A DNA stretch of 64,000 nucleotides from Acidobacteriota bacterium. Its GTDB lineage: Bacteria > Acidobacteriota > Terriglobia > UBA7540. This document shows, piece after piece, positions 44,078-52,653 of this stretch. Every line of letters begins with the position of its first letter. Position 1 is the first letter of the stretch. A model generated the notes under the pieces. That model had not been told where the DNA came from, did no database searches, and was given only the letters and a program-made list of their open reading frames with translations. The DNA lies in assembly GCA_902812415.1 (NCBI GenBank), contig CADDZJ010000007.1, positions 1 to 64,000 of the forward strand, in the 5' to 3' direction. The position numbers were made by a program, and so were the translations under genes.

Positions 44078-47000
44078 ATGAAACGCGCTTTTTTGCTCAT
44101 CATACTCTGGATTTTCGCCGCCATTGGAAATGCGAGGATTTCTTATTCCGGCCCCGTGCCGCGCGCCCCTGCCAGCGGGGAAGGTGAGTTGCTTGCGCGC
44201 TCTGGCGACGCCTACGTCCGACAAGCAGGCGACACTTGGACGTTTGGCGCGGCGAAGGTCGAGAAGAAGATCCGCTTTGAAAATGGCCATCTTGATTTGG
44301 TCAGCTTCAGAAATGAGGTTACTCGTCACGAATATCTGGAAGGCGCTTCAGACCCATTTCGATTCGAGTTGAACGGAAGCGAAGTGAGTGGGCAATCAGA
44401 GAACTGGACTCTTGTGGGAGCCCGCACCGAAACGCTCCGCCAGGGAGAGTTGCTTTTCAGAATCATTTTGCGCGACCACGATGTTGAGGTCTCCAAAAAC
44501 TTTATCATTTATCCTGAAGAGAGCATCATCCAGGAATCGCTTACCGTCAGGAACATCTCAGGACACGATGAAACTCTGGCCGACCCTTACTTTCTTGAAA
44601 TGCGTGTGATGAAGAACGAAGCTTCCGACATCGATTTCTCTTACATGACCGGAGGAATGTGCTTCTGGGGAAGTTGGATTCTGAAGGCTCAGCCTCTTAC
44701 GCCCACCTACGCCCGCCACTTCGATGCGAACGATCCTCCGGAATGTTTACCGGGAAAACCCTGCCCGAAAGGCTGGCCGACAATGGGAAACTCGACGTAC
44801 GCGCCTATTCAAGTCTACTTTGACCGCAAGACTCATGATGGTGTCTATGTGGGATGGGATTATCTTGGCCGATGGGGTTCTTACGTGGGGGACTATCGAG
44901 GCGGTCCTGTTTATGTGGGCCTGCTGGTTTCGGGATATCGGAAGCTCCTTCCCGCCGGAGCCTCGATTGAAACTCCCTGGGCTTTCACCGGAGTCCTTGA
45001 GAAAGGTCTGGACGACATGGGGAACGAACTGCTGGACTATCAGTATCGCTACAAGTGGGACTACACGCGCAATCGCTACTTCCCAGGCGTTCAGATGCTG
45101 GGCTATTGGTGGAATGGCGCTTCAGATTTGGATCCGAAACATCCCGGGATGGGCGTGGATCCTATCTCAACCTTTCGCAAGATGTTCCGCATGGCCGATG
45201 AGATGCGCTACGTAGGCGCGGACATTTACTGGCGAGACTACGGCTGGTGGGGCATTGCCGGCGATTGGAACGGTCCCGATTTTTTTGAAGGAGGGCGGTA
45301 TCTTGCCAAATACGGCATGCGGCGGACGATCTACACGATTGTTTACGACGCGCAGCAAGGATCGAAAGTGGTCACCGATCATCCTGATTGGATGATCTAC
45401 AAAGGCGGCAATTTTGCGGGAGAGTACCTGCTTGACCAGTCCAAGCCAGGCGTCATCGATTGGGAACTAAAGGCGCTCAATGACGAGGTTCGCCAGTGGG
45501 GCGATTTTGAATGGCGCAAGGATGATGCTCCCCTCCACCCGGTGAATGGGGATTACACTCCCATGCTGGCCCAGGACCACAACTTCCGGAGACTTTTGAA
45601 GTCATTCCTCGATCAAAACCCTCATAGCGCCTTTCACGGCTGCAATGGCGGCGGGAACGATCTGGGCTACGAGGTTCTGCGAATGGCGACGGCCTGGCAA
45701 TACTCCGATGGCTGTGTGGGACGGTTTCTGAACCACTACGCCTCGTATCTTTTCCCTCCCGACAAGGTGCTGGATATGCCCGACGTCTGGAATCCCGACA
45801 AATTTGACAAGGCGAGTTGGTACGGTCTGCTCTGGAGCGCTATGGGGATGACCGGTGACACGCTCGACCCGGCCAAAAACGAGGGCCTTCGGCAGTTGAT
45901 TGACATCTACCACTATCTCGGTCATGAAGGTGTTGTGGGCCGCTGGGTGAAAGTCTATCACCCCAGGGTAAGGGGAGACGACCCCAGTTGGTACTTGCAA
46001 CGTATGAGCCGTGATAACCTGCGGGGCGTCATCATGCCGGCGCATGCTCCCAAAACCCGCGTCACGATCTTTCCCAAAGGCCTGCTGCCTGGAACAACTT
46101 ATAACGTTTCTTATCAGCAGACCAAAGGCGCCGAGGAAAGGTTGGGTTCCGATTTGGTGACGAAAGGCATTTCGTTTTCCAGCGTGCCGGATGGCGAATT
46201 GATTTATTTCAACTTGCCGATGCACCCTGGAAGCGCAGTCGATAAAACACCTCCCACCATGCCGCAGCAGACCGTGAAGGTGATCGGCACGAATATGGAC
46301 TATATCGGGGTAGAGTTGAGTTGGGCGTCGGCGACGGATAACAATTGGATTTCCTATTATCGGATTTTTCGCAATGGCGTCGCCATCGATAAGGTCGCGA
46401 AGGGTAACTATTATTTTGATCATTCTGCGGGGGCTGATCTGGCCGCTCAATACGAAGTGGCCGCGGTCGATGGCAGCGGCAACGTTTCCGGAAAAGCGAC
46501 CGCTCGAGGCGCCGCGACTGCGCCAGCGCAGGTGATCGATGATGCGGATAACGCCTTGAAGTACTCCGGCAGTGGATGGGAGCATGAGCGAAACGTGTGG
46601 GCGGTTTTCAACGGCACGCAATCGCGCACGCGCACCGCCAAAGACGCCGTCGAGTATACTTTTACTGGTAGCCGTCTCACCTGGTATGGACGCCTTGGAA
46701 GCGCGATGGGAAGAGCAGATGTTTATATAGATGGCAAGTTGGACCAGGTCGTGGATACTTATGACGCCGACGAAATTCCGAATGTGGCGCTTTATTCGAG
46801 AACTTTCCCTTCAACCGGCCAGCACGCGGTAAAGATTGTAGCTCGGGGAGATCACAACTGGCGCTCTTCGGATAACTGGATCCTGGTGGATGGTTTGCAA
46901 GTGGGCAAGGAGGAATTTCGGGTGGTTGAAGATTCTCCGGGGCAGGGAATTGAATACTCAGGCTCCGGCTGGAAACATAGCCAGGGGTGGCGGCGCGCGT

Positions 47001-47335
47001 CAGGGAAGAGTGCAAGCTGGACCAGCCATGATGGGGATGCGGCGGAATACGTGTTTCACGGCGATGGAATTACCTGGGTCGGGAAGCGTTGCCCGGCTTG
47101 CGGGATGGCGGATGTCTATGTTGACGGCCAGCTTGAAGCGCGCGTGGATACTTACATCCCTGATTTCCATCGCTTCCGTGATGACGCTCAAGGCGGGTGG
47201 CAAGTTCCTGTTTTCGAGAAGACGTGGGTCAAGCCTGGCCAGCACACGCTTTTGATTGTGGCTCGGAATCTTAAGAATATGCTCGCGACGGGCCACAAAA
47301 TTTATGTGGATTCTTTTCAGGTTCATGGGCATTGA
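44078..47335 (+). CDS. Exported GH36-like (clan D) glycoside hydrolase with FN3 and duplicated C-terminal module
   Basis: 1085 residues. Signal peptide MKRAFLLIILWIFAAIGNAR. Residues about 30-340 form a beta-sandwich; 340-700 is a TIM barrel with alpha-galactosidase-like landmarks. FEWRKDDAPL has candidate nucleophile Asp482 after Lys481, HGCNGGGNDLG (Cys522) matches the C-x-GGG loop of GH36, and WQYSDG has Asp544 as candidate acid/base. A fibronectin-III-like domain (about 715-800) follows. Two copies of one beta-rich module then close the protein, each starting YSGSGWxH and containing xADVYxDGxLxxxVDTY. CAAGGAG precedes the ATG. It probably releases galactose or a related sugar outside or in the periplasm. 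Family assignment is moderate; substrate is inferred. Confidence 0.78.
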   Translation: MKRAFLLIILWIFAAIGNARISYSGPVPRAPASGEGELLARSGDAYVRQAGDTWTFGAAKVEKKIRFENGHLDLVSFRNEVTRHEYLEGASDPFRFELNGSEVSGQSENWTLVGARTETLRQGELLFRIILRDHDVEVSKNFIIYPEESIIQESLTVRNISGHDETLADPYFLEMRVMKNEASDIDFSYMTGGMCFWGSWILKAQPLTPTYARHFDANDPPECLPGKPCPKGWPTMGNSTYAPIQVYFDRKTHDGVYVGWDYLGRWGSYVGDYRGGPVYVGLLVSGYRKLLPAGASIETPWAFTGVLEKGLDDMGNELLDYQYRYKWDYTRNRYFPGVQMLGYWWNGASDLDPKHPGMGVDPISTFRKMFRMADEMRYVGADIYWRDYGWWGIAGDWNGPDFFEGGRYLAKYGMRRTIYTIVYDAQQGSKVVTDHPDWMIYKGGNFAGEYLLDQSKPGVIDWELKALNDEVRQWGDFEWRKDDAPLHPVNGDYTPMLAQDHNFRRLLKSFLDQNPHSAFHGCNGGGNDLGYEVLRMATAWQYSDGCVGRFLNHYASYLFPPDKVLDMPDVWNPDKFDKASWYGLLWSAMGMTGDTLDPAKNEGLRQLIDIYHYLGHEGVVGRWVKVYHPRVRGDDPSWYLQRMSRDNLRGVIMPAHAPKTRVTIFPKGLLPGTTYNVSYQQTKGAEERLGSDLVTKGISFSSVPDGELIYFNLPMHPGSAVDKTPPTMPQQTVKVIGTNMDYIGVELSWASATDNNWISYYRIFRNGVAIDKVAKGNYYFDHSAGADLAAQYEVAAVDGSGNVSGKATARGAATAPAQVIDDADNALKYSGSGWEHERNVWAVFNGTQSRTRTAKDAVEYTFTGSRLTWYGRLGSAMGRADVYIDGKLDQVVDTYDADEIPNVALYSRTFPSTGQHAVKIVARGDHNWRSSDNWILVDGLQVGKEEFRVVEDSPGQGIEYSGSGWKHSQGWRRASGKSASWTSHDGDAAEYVFHGDGITWVGKRCPACGMADVYVDGQLEARVDTYIPDFHRFRDDAQGGWQVPVFEKTWVKPGQHTLLIVARNLKNMLATGHKIYVDSFQVHGH

Positions 47336-47365
47336 ACTGTTGTGCGCATTCCCGCGCGGTTTAAC

Positions 47366-47406
47366 ATCATGGAGCGCCGTCATTCTTGCGCAAGCGGGAA
47401 TCCATC
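47366..47406. repeat. Short repeat arm, GTCATTCTTGCGCAAGCGGG type
   Basis: A single hairpin arm (CTTGCGCAAG core) of the family seen at 26648, lying between the glycosidase and the dehydratase-like gene. Confidence 0.45.
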
Positions 47407-47455
47407 AGTTGGTGCGGGAAAGTAACAAGCTGGAATTACGAATGCGTCCACGAAG

Positions 47456-48625
47456 ATGAAGATCACCAAACTTGAAAGCTTCCTCGCCAATGCCGGAATG
47501 CGGAATTTCCTTTTCGTCCGCCTCCGCACCGACTGCGGGATCACCGGCATCGGCGAAGCGTCACTCGAATGGCAGGAGCAGACGGTTCGGACATTTCTCC
47601 ATGAGTTCCTGGAGGAGCATTATGTCATTGGGGCTAATCCATTTGATGTAGAGGCCACGGTCGGCCGCATGATTCGGGACCAATATCAGGGCGGCGCAAC
47701 GGCCATGACAGCGATCAGCGGTGTTGAAATTGCTATGTGGGACATCATCGCCAAGGACTGCGGCAAGCCGCTTTATCAGCTTCTTGGCGGCCGATGTCAT
47801 GAAAGCCTGCCCGCTTACGCTAATGGCTGGTATGGCGGAGCTCGCTCTCCGGAGGATTACGCCGAGCGCGCAAAAAACGTCGTCAACAAGGGATATACGG
47901 CTCTCAAACTAGACCCCTTCGGCGTGGCATGGAAAGAATTATCCCGGGCAGGTCTTGAGAGGGTGATGAGAATCCTCGATGCCATCCGCATGGCGGTGGG
48001 AGATGAAATCGGATTGATGATTGAAGGACATGGCCGCTTCAATGTGGAGACCGCGGTTGAGATTGCCCGTGCCCTTGCGCCCTATCATCTCGCCTGGTTT
48101 GAAGAGCCAATCAGCCCGGATCAGGTCGATCTGTTGAGCGAGATAAAAAGCAAGACCAGCATCCGCATCGCGGCAGGCGAACGACTCTACACTTTACCGG
48201 AGTTTTACCGGCTGATCTCAAAGCGAGCGGCTGATATTGTTCAGATGGACATCGCGCATTGCGGCGGCGTCCTGATGAGTAAAAAGATCGCTTCCATTGC
48301 GATGGCTCAGGAGCTGACCGTTTCGCCACATTGCTCGATTGGTCCGGTCGCTCTGGCGGCTGCGTTGCACTTCGACTTCAGCACTCCGAACTGTAATATT
48401 CAGGAAGCATTTGGCGAATTCGACGCTCCCTGGCGCGATGCTCTGGTGCAGGGCTGGAATCCGATTCGCCAGGGAGCTTTTCACCTCTCTGACCGGCCCG
48501 GGCTTGGGTTGGAACTGGATGAGAGTGAAATCCTGCGTCACCCCTACGTGAAGAATTCCTTCCCCAGTCTCTGGGATGATCGCTGGCACGAATCATTTAC
48601 GAGCGTCAGCGCAGACCCGCAGTGA
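47456..48625 (+). CDS. Enolase-superfamily sugar-acid dehydratase (galactonate dehydratase-like)
   Basis: 389 residues of the mandelate-racemase subgroup. Metal ligands are visible as Glu in LMIEGHGRF, Glu in WFEEPISP and Glu in AAGERLYT. The His of EGHGRF and the His of SPHCSIGPVALAAAL match the catalytic histidines of D-galactonate dehydratase. The KLDPFG segment sits at the end of the second barrel strand. It likely dehydrates a sugar acid to a 2-keto-3-deoxy acid in the cytoplasm. It follows the GH36-like gene and precedes the receptor and rhamnosidase, so galactonate or rhamnonate are both plausible substrates. The start lacks a strong ribosome-binding site. Confidence 0.87.
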   Translation: MKITKLESFLANAGMRNFLFVRLRTDCGITGIGEASLEWQEQTVRTFLHEFLEEHYVIGANPFDVEATVGRMIRDQYQGGATAMTAISGVEIAMWDIIAKDCGKPLYQLLGGRCHESLPAYANGWYGGARSPEDYAERAKNVVNKGYTALKLDPFGVAWKELSRAGLERVMRILDAIRMAVGDEIGLMIEGHGRFNVETAVEIARALAPYHLAWFEEPISPDQVDLLSEIKSKTSIRIAAGERLYTLPEFYRLISKRAADIVQMDIAHCGGVLMSKKIASIAMAQELTVSPHCSIGPVALAAALHFDFSTPNCNIQEAFGEFDAPWRDALVQGWNPIRQGAFHLSDRPGLGLELDESEILRHPYVKNSFPSLWDDRWHESFTSVSADPQ

Positions 48626-48644
48626 GAGTTCTTGGGCTCTCACT
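48621..48644 (+). terminator. Hairpin at the end of the dehydratase-like gene
   Basis: Perfect 8-bp stem AGTGAGAG / CTCTCACT around TTCTTGGG, with the gene's TGA inside the left arm. No T-tract follows, so termination would be weak or Rho-assisted. Confidence 0.4.
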
Positions 48645-48656
48645 CCGACTCCGTCC

Positions 48657-48852
48657 CCTGTCATTCTGACGCCGAGCGCAGCGAAGCGGAAGAATCGCTG
48701 CATTTCGACTCGGGATAGACTCCACGAGGAATCTCAACGGCGGTGACGAGTGGAAAGTGATGAATGATAAGCAAAATCAACCGGAATTTCGGACTGGGTT
48801 TTCACTCACCACCAATCACTCATCACTGTTTTTGGTTTTTCGGAATGACAGG
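48657..48852. repeat. Split CCTGTCAT-family repeat
   Basis: Starts CCCTGTCATTCTGACGCC ... GAAGAATCGCTGCATTTCGA (48656-48710) and closes with TTCGGAATGACAGG (48839-48852). The CATTTCGACTCGGGATAGAC segment resembles 26538-26557, showing a shared sub-type. Confidence 0.5.
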
Positions 48853-48934
48853 CTGTTGAAGTTTTTCAGCAATCTGCTGGCTCTTCTCTCTACTAAGAAT
48901 TATTCAAAGTGATAATCTAAAAAAATCAACTCAC

Positions 48935-48963
48935 TTGACGAAATCTCAGTGATGGTGTACAAG
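48935..48963 (+). promoter_or_regulatory. Candidate sigma-70 promoter of the intact TonB receptor
   Basis: TTGACG, 17 bp, TACAAG, about 65 bp before the chosen start codon, in an AT-rich stretch. The TTCA-N6-TGAA palindrome seen at the other three promoters is not clearly present here. Confidence 0.45.
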
Positions 48964-49027
48964 AAGCATATTTGCATCTTGTCTGATGGCTGACGACTTG
49001 GAACGAAAGAAGAAGAGGAGAGTCATT

Positions 49028-52000
49028 ATGCGCACCGGCAACAGGATTCAGCTTGGCTTTCTGATTTTGATTGCGATGGCGCTTCTATCGACCACAGCGC
49101 TGCTGGCGCAGGTTGCGGGGAACGGCGTCATCCAGGGAACCGTTACCGACCCCACCGGAGCCGTAGTTCCTGGGGCCACGGTCACCGCAACCAATGTTGC
49201 GACGGGTGTGAAGACGACCCGCCAGACGACGGATGCCGGGTTTTATGTTCTGTCGCCGCTCCCGCCCGGAGAGTATACCGTCACGGTTTCCCAGAAGGGT
49301 TTCCAGACCAAGGTTCAGGAGCATGTGACGGTGAATGCGCTCTCCGTCGTAGGTCTCAACATGGTGCTCAGCGTAGGCCAAACGACTCAGCAAGTCACGG
49401 TTTCGGCGGCTCCTCCTCAACTGGATACCACCAATGGAACCCTGGGCGTCACGATTTCGAATAAATCCTACACTTCGCTTCCGCTGGCCATGAACGGCGG
49501 CCCGAAGAATCCTGAGAGTTTCATCTATCTGCTTCCCGGAGTTCAGTCAGGGAGCGGGTTTGTAGGGAATATCAATGGCGGCGAAGCGTTTTCCAAAGAG
49601 ATCTACATTCAAGGCCTGCCGGTCACCACGTCTGAGCTTCAGGGCGACTTCCGCAACCTGGTGAATGGAACGTCGGTGGAAGTGGTGGATCAATTTCAGG
49701 TGCTCACCAACGGCATCCCTGCTTACTATCAGGGGCAGGGGGTTGAAAACTATGTTTTCAAATCGGGGACGAACGCATTTCACGGCGATGCTTATGAGTT
49801 CCTGCGGAATACATCTCTCGACTCGCGCGGGTTTTTCTCCGCCAAAACACCACTCGAAATTCAGAATGAGTTTGGCGGCTCGTTCGGGGGACCCATTCTG
49901 AAGAATCGCCTTTTTTTCTTTGCAAACTATGATGGGTACCGCCTTCGCCAGGGCGCAGTCCCCTCTTTTTACAGCTTGCCAACAGAAGCTGAAAGAAACG
50001 GCGATTTCAGCGCACTTCCCACGCAGATTTACGACCCCACCACCACGGTCTGCAACAGCGCCGGGACATCCTGCACGCGGACGGCGTTTCCAGGGAACAT
50101 TATTCCGCAAGCCGATATTTCCTCCATCTCGAAGTACCTCCAATCGTTCCTGCCAGCTACGATCAACACTAATCTTCAGAACAATTTCCTGAACGCGTTC
50201 ACCTCCGGGACAGACCAGAATGACTACACCGTGAAGATTGATGCGACGACTTCCGACAAGAATCACCTTTACGGGATCACGCAGTGGGGCCGTAATTTCC
50301 CAGTCGGTCTGCCTCCCAACGGCGGTCCCGAATTGCCCTTGCCCTACGCGAGTTCGCGGTACAGCTCGCTGGTCACGTGGCTGGATCAATTTGGGGACAC
50401 TTATGCGTTCAGCCCAACCGTTCTGAACGTCTTCAGCTTCGCCTTTAACCGCTTCTATACTCCGTTCGTCAACCCGACGATTCAGGGGGATTATGCGACC
50501 AAGGCTGGCATTAAAGGGCTCCCTCCGGGGCAGGCATCCGAAGAGTTTCCGTCCATCGCCTTCAGTGGCCCCGACTCTCCCACCGCATGGGCTCAAGACG
50601 GCTTCTCAAGGTCTTTCTTCGATGTGGCCAACAGCTATGTGGTTCAGGATAACGTGCAGTGGGTGCATGGCAAGCACAGCGTGACGTTCGGGGGCCAGAT
50701 CCTCTTCCAACAGGAAAACAGCGAGCAGCCAACGGGTGAAAGCGCTATTACTGGGCTTAATTTCAGCAATACGGAGACGGCTGGCTTTGACCCCACAGGA
50801 TCGCTGCTCTCGTCGACTGGAAACGCCTATGCCAGCTTCCTACTCGGCCTGGTGGATAATGGCAGCCTCTTGCAGAACGCCGCTGGAGAAACTGGCGCGC
50901 GCTACCGGGACTATGCCTTCTATGCTCAGGACGATTGGAAGGTGACGCCTCATTTGACCCTGAACCTGGGGCTTCGCTATGAGGTTCCAACGCCGATGGT
51001 CGAAGTCTACAATCGCGAGTCCTGGCTGAGCATCACGCAACCGAACCCGGCGGTCGGCGGGTATCCGGGCGCATTGCAATTTGCGGGTCACGGCCCGGAT
51101 AGCTGCGAGTGCCGCACTCGGGTGCAAACCCACTACAAGGACTTCGGGCCGCGGATCGGTCTTGCCTATCAATTGAATGACAAGACGGTGATCCGAGCCG
51201 CCTACGGAATCTATTACACCAAGGCAGGCGCTTTGGGGGGCAATGCCACCAGCCAGGGCGCCGGCATCACCGGATACGAAGCTAACCCTTCTTTCAGCAG
51301 CTTGAACAGCGGTATCTCACCGGCGTTTAACTGGAACAATGGCTTTCCTCCGTTTACGCCTGCCCCGTTTTTCGATCCCACTCTGAATACCGGCTTCAAC
51401 ACGACCACGCCTTCCGGCGGAGGTCTAACCTACGACGCGCCTGACATTGCGGGCCGGTCGCCGATGATGCAGAACTGGAACTTCACGATCGGACGTGAAC
51501 TTTCACCTTCAACCGTGTTGACGGCGGCCTACTCGGCCAGCAACAGCCATTTTCTGCCTACCGGCGTTGGCCGGGGAATCTATTCAGACCAAATCCTGCC
51601 GCAATATATGGCGCTCGGGAACCTGCTTCGCGCTGACGCAACCCCCGCCAACATTGCCGCCGCGCAAGCCATGTTCCCTGGCGTTCATTTGCCCTACTCC
51701 AATTTTGTCGGGACCATCGGACAGATGCTGCTGCCTTTCCCGCAGTATTCCGGCATCGGCGACCCGTGGGGTGATATTGGAAATGGCAATTACAATTCGC
51801 TCCAAATGTCTATTCAGAGGCGGTTCTCCAACGGCCTCTCATTTTTGGTTTCTTACACCCTCAGCAAGGAGATTGACGATGCCGGCTCGAACCTGGGCGG
51901 CTTTTTCGGCGCTAACGGCCGCACGGCTTACAACAACAGGCTAGAAAAGGCGGTTGGCTTGCAGGACATTCCGAACCAATTGGTAATCAGCTATGTTTAC

Positions 52001-52549
52001 GAACTTCCGTTTGGTGCAGGCCACAAGCTAGGGAGCAGCAACAAAGTGGTCAGCGCCCTCGTGAGCGGCTGGCAATTTTCCGGAATTCAACAATACGTCC
52101 AGGGAACGCCGCAGGGAGCCGTGGGCGCGAACTGCGACGTGCCTTACACGGGCGGCTGCTATGCGGATTATGCACCGGGCTTTAAGGGACCGATCAGAAT
52201 CAACGGCAGCTATGGAAGCGGTGATCTCCTGGGGGCAAATCCTCCCAAGTATCTCAACATCAACGCCTTTGCGGAACCGGCGCCGTTTACGTTTGGCAAC
52301 ACGCCGCGCACGCTGGCCTATCCAGTTCTGCGCAACACCTGGGGATTCAATGAGAATTTCGCGCTGATGCGGAACATTAAGATCAGGGAAAACATGAGCT
52401 TCCAGCTTCAGGTGGACGCGTTCAATGCCTTTAACCGCGTCCAGTTTAACGCGCCCTCCATCGCCATCAACTCCACGAGTTTCGGACAGATTGGCGGTCA
52501 GGCCAATACGCCCCGGCAGTTTCAGATCGAAGGCAAGTTCCTTTTCTGA
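49028..52549 (+). CDS. Oar-like TonB-dependent outer-membrane receptor
   Basis: 1173 residues from the ATG at 49028. That start has GAGGAGAG upstream and opens a signal peptide (MRTGNRIQLGFLILIAMALL ... TTALLAQ). Residues about 28-110 form a carboxypeptidase-regulatory-like domain (GVIQGTVTDPTGAVVPGATV). A plug and a long barrel follow, with typical aromatic strands (GLRYEVPTPMVEVYN), ending FQIEGKFLF with a terminal Phe. It imports a bulky nutrient, here probably an oligosaccharide given the rhamnosidase and glycosidase neighbours. It is an intact paralogue of the broken receptor at 38866. A terminator follows. Confidence 0.92.
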   Translation: MRTGNRIQLGFLILIAMALLSTTALLAQVAGNGVIQGTVTDPTGAVVPGATVTATNVATGVKTTRQTTDAGFYVLSPLPPGEYTVTVSQKGFQTKVQEHVTVNALSVVGLNMVLSVGQTTQQVTVSAAPPQLDTTNGTLGVTISNKSYTSLPLAMNGGPKNPESFIYLLPGVQSGSGFVGNINGGEAFSKEIYIQGLPVTTSELQGDFRNLVNGTSVEVVDQFQVLTNGIPAYYQGQGVENYVFKSGTNAFHGDAYEFLRNTSLDSRGFFSAKTPLEIQNEFGGSFGGPILKNRLFFFANYDGYRLRQGAVPSFYSLPTEAERNGDFSALPTQIYDPTTTVCNSAGTSCTRTAFPGNIIPQADISSISKYLQSFLPATINTNLQNNFLNAFTSGTDQNDYTVKIDATTSDKNHLYGITQWGRNFPVGLPPNGGPELPLPYASSRYSSLVTWLDQFGDTYAFSPTVLNVFSFAFNRFYTPFVNPTIQGDYATKAGIKGLPPGQASEEFPSIAFSGPDSPTAWAQDGFSRSFFDVANSYVVQDNVQWVHGKHSVTFGGQILFQQENSEQPTGESAITGLNFSNTETAGFDPTGSLLSSTGNAYASFLLGLVDNGSLLQNAAGETGARYRDYAFYAQDDWKVTPHLTLNLGLRYEVPTPMVEVYNRESWLSITQPNPAVGGYPGALQFAGHGPDSCECRTRVQTHYKDFGPRIGLAYQLNDKTVIRAAYGIYYTKAGALGGNATSQGAGITGYEANPSFSSLNSGISPAFNWNNGFPPFTPAPFFDPTLNTGFNTTTPSGGGLTYDAPDIAGRSPMMQNWNFTIGRELSPSTVLTAAYSASNSHFLPTGVGRGIYSDQILPQYMALGNLLRADATPANIAAAQAMFPGVHLPYSNFVGTIGQMLLPFPQYSGIGDPWGDIGNGNYNSLQMSIQRRFSNGLSFLVSYTLSKEIDDAGSNLGGFFGANGRTAYNNRLEKAVGLQDIPNQLVISYVYELPFGAGHKLGSSNKVVSALVSGWQFSGIQQYVQGTPQGAVGANCDVPYTGGCYADYAPGFKGPIRINGSYGSGDLLGANPPKYLNINAFAEPAPFTFGNTPRTLAYPVLRNTWGFNENFALMRNIKIRENMSFQLQVDAFNAFNRVQFNAPSIAINSTSFGQIGGQANTPRQFQIEGKFLF

Positions 52550-52573
52550 CGAGGTCTCACCTTGCTGTACCCC

Positions 52574-52623
52574 GCTCTCACAGCCTTACCCCTCCCTCCG
52601 AGGCTGTGAGAGCCCTTCCTTTT
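52574..52623 (+). terminator. Rho-independent terminator after the receptor
   Basis: Perfect 13-bp stem GCTCTCACAGCCT / AGGCTGTGAGAGC (52574-52586, 52601-52613) with a 14-nt loop, followed by CCTTCCTTTT. The GTG at 52606 lies in its right arm, so that codon is an unlikely start for the next gene. Confidence 0.75.
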
Positions 52624-52653
52624 GAATTTCCCGCGAGCTTCGTGTGGTTGAAC

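Larger units (their letters stand above)
48626..49027. other. Gene-free stretch before the intact TonB receptor
   Basis: 402 bp with a split CCTGTCAT-type repeat (48657-48852), a GTTGAAGTTTTTCAGCAA arm near 48853-48872 and a promoter at 48935-48963. No gene. Confidence 0.5.

Noticed and set aside
45602-46621. 339-codon open frame antisense to the GH36-like gene
   Set aside because: It overlaps well-supported catalytic and FN3 segments; its His/Arg-rich translation shows no fold signature.
48915-48940. Fourth copy of the TTCA-N6-TGAA/-35 element before the intact TonB receptor
   Set aside because: The -35 TTGACG is present but the palindrome positions read ATCTA and ATCAA, too poor a match to claim.
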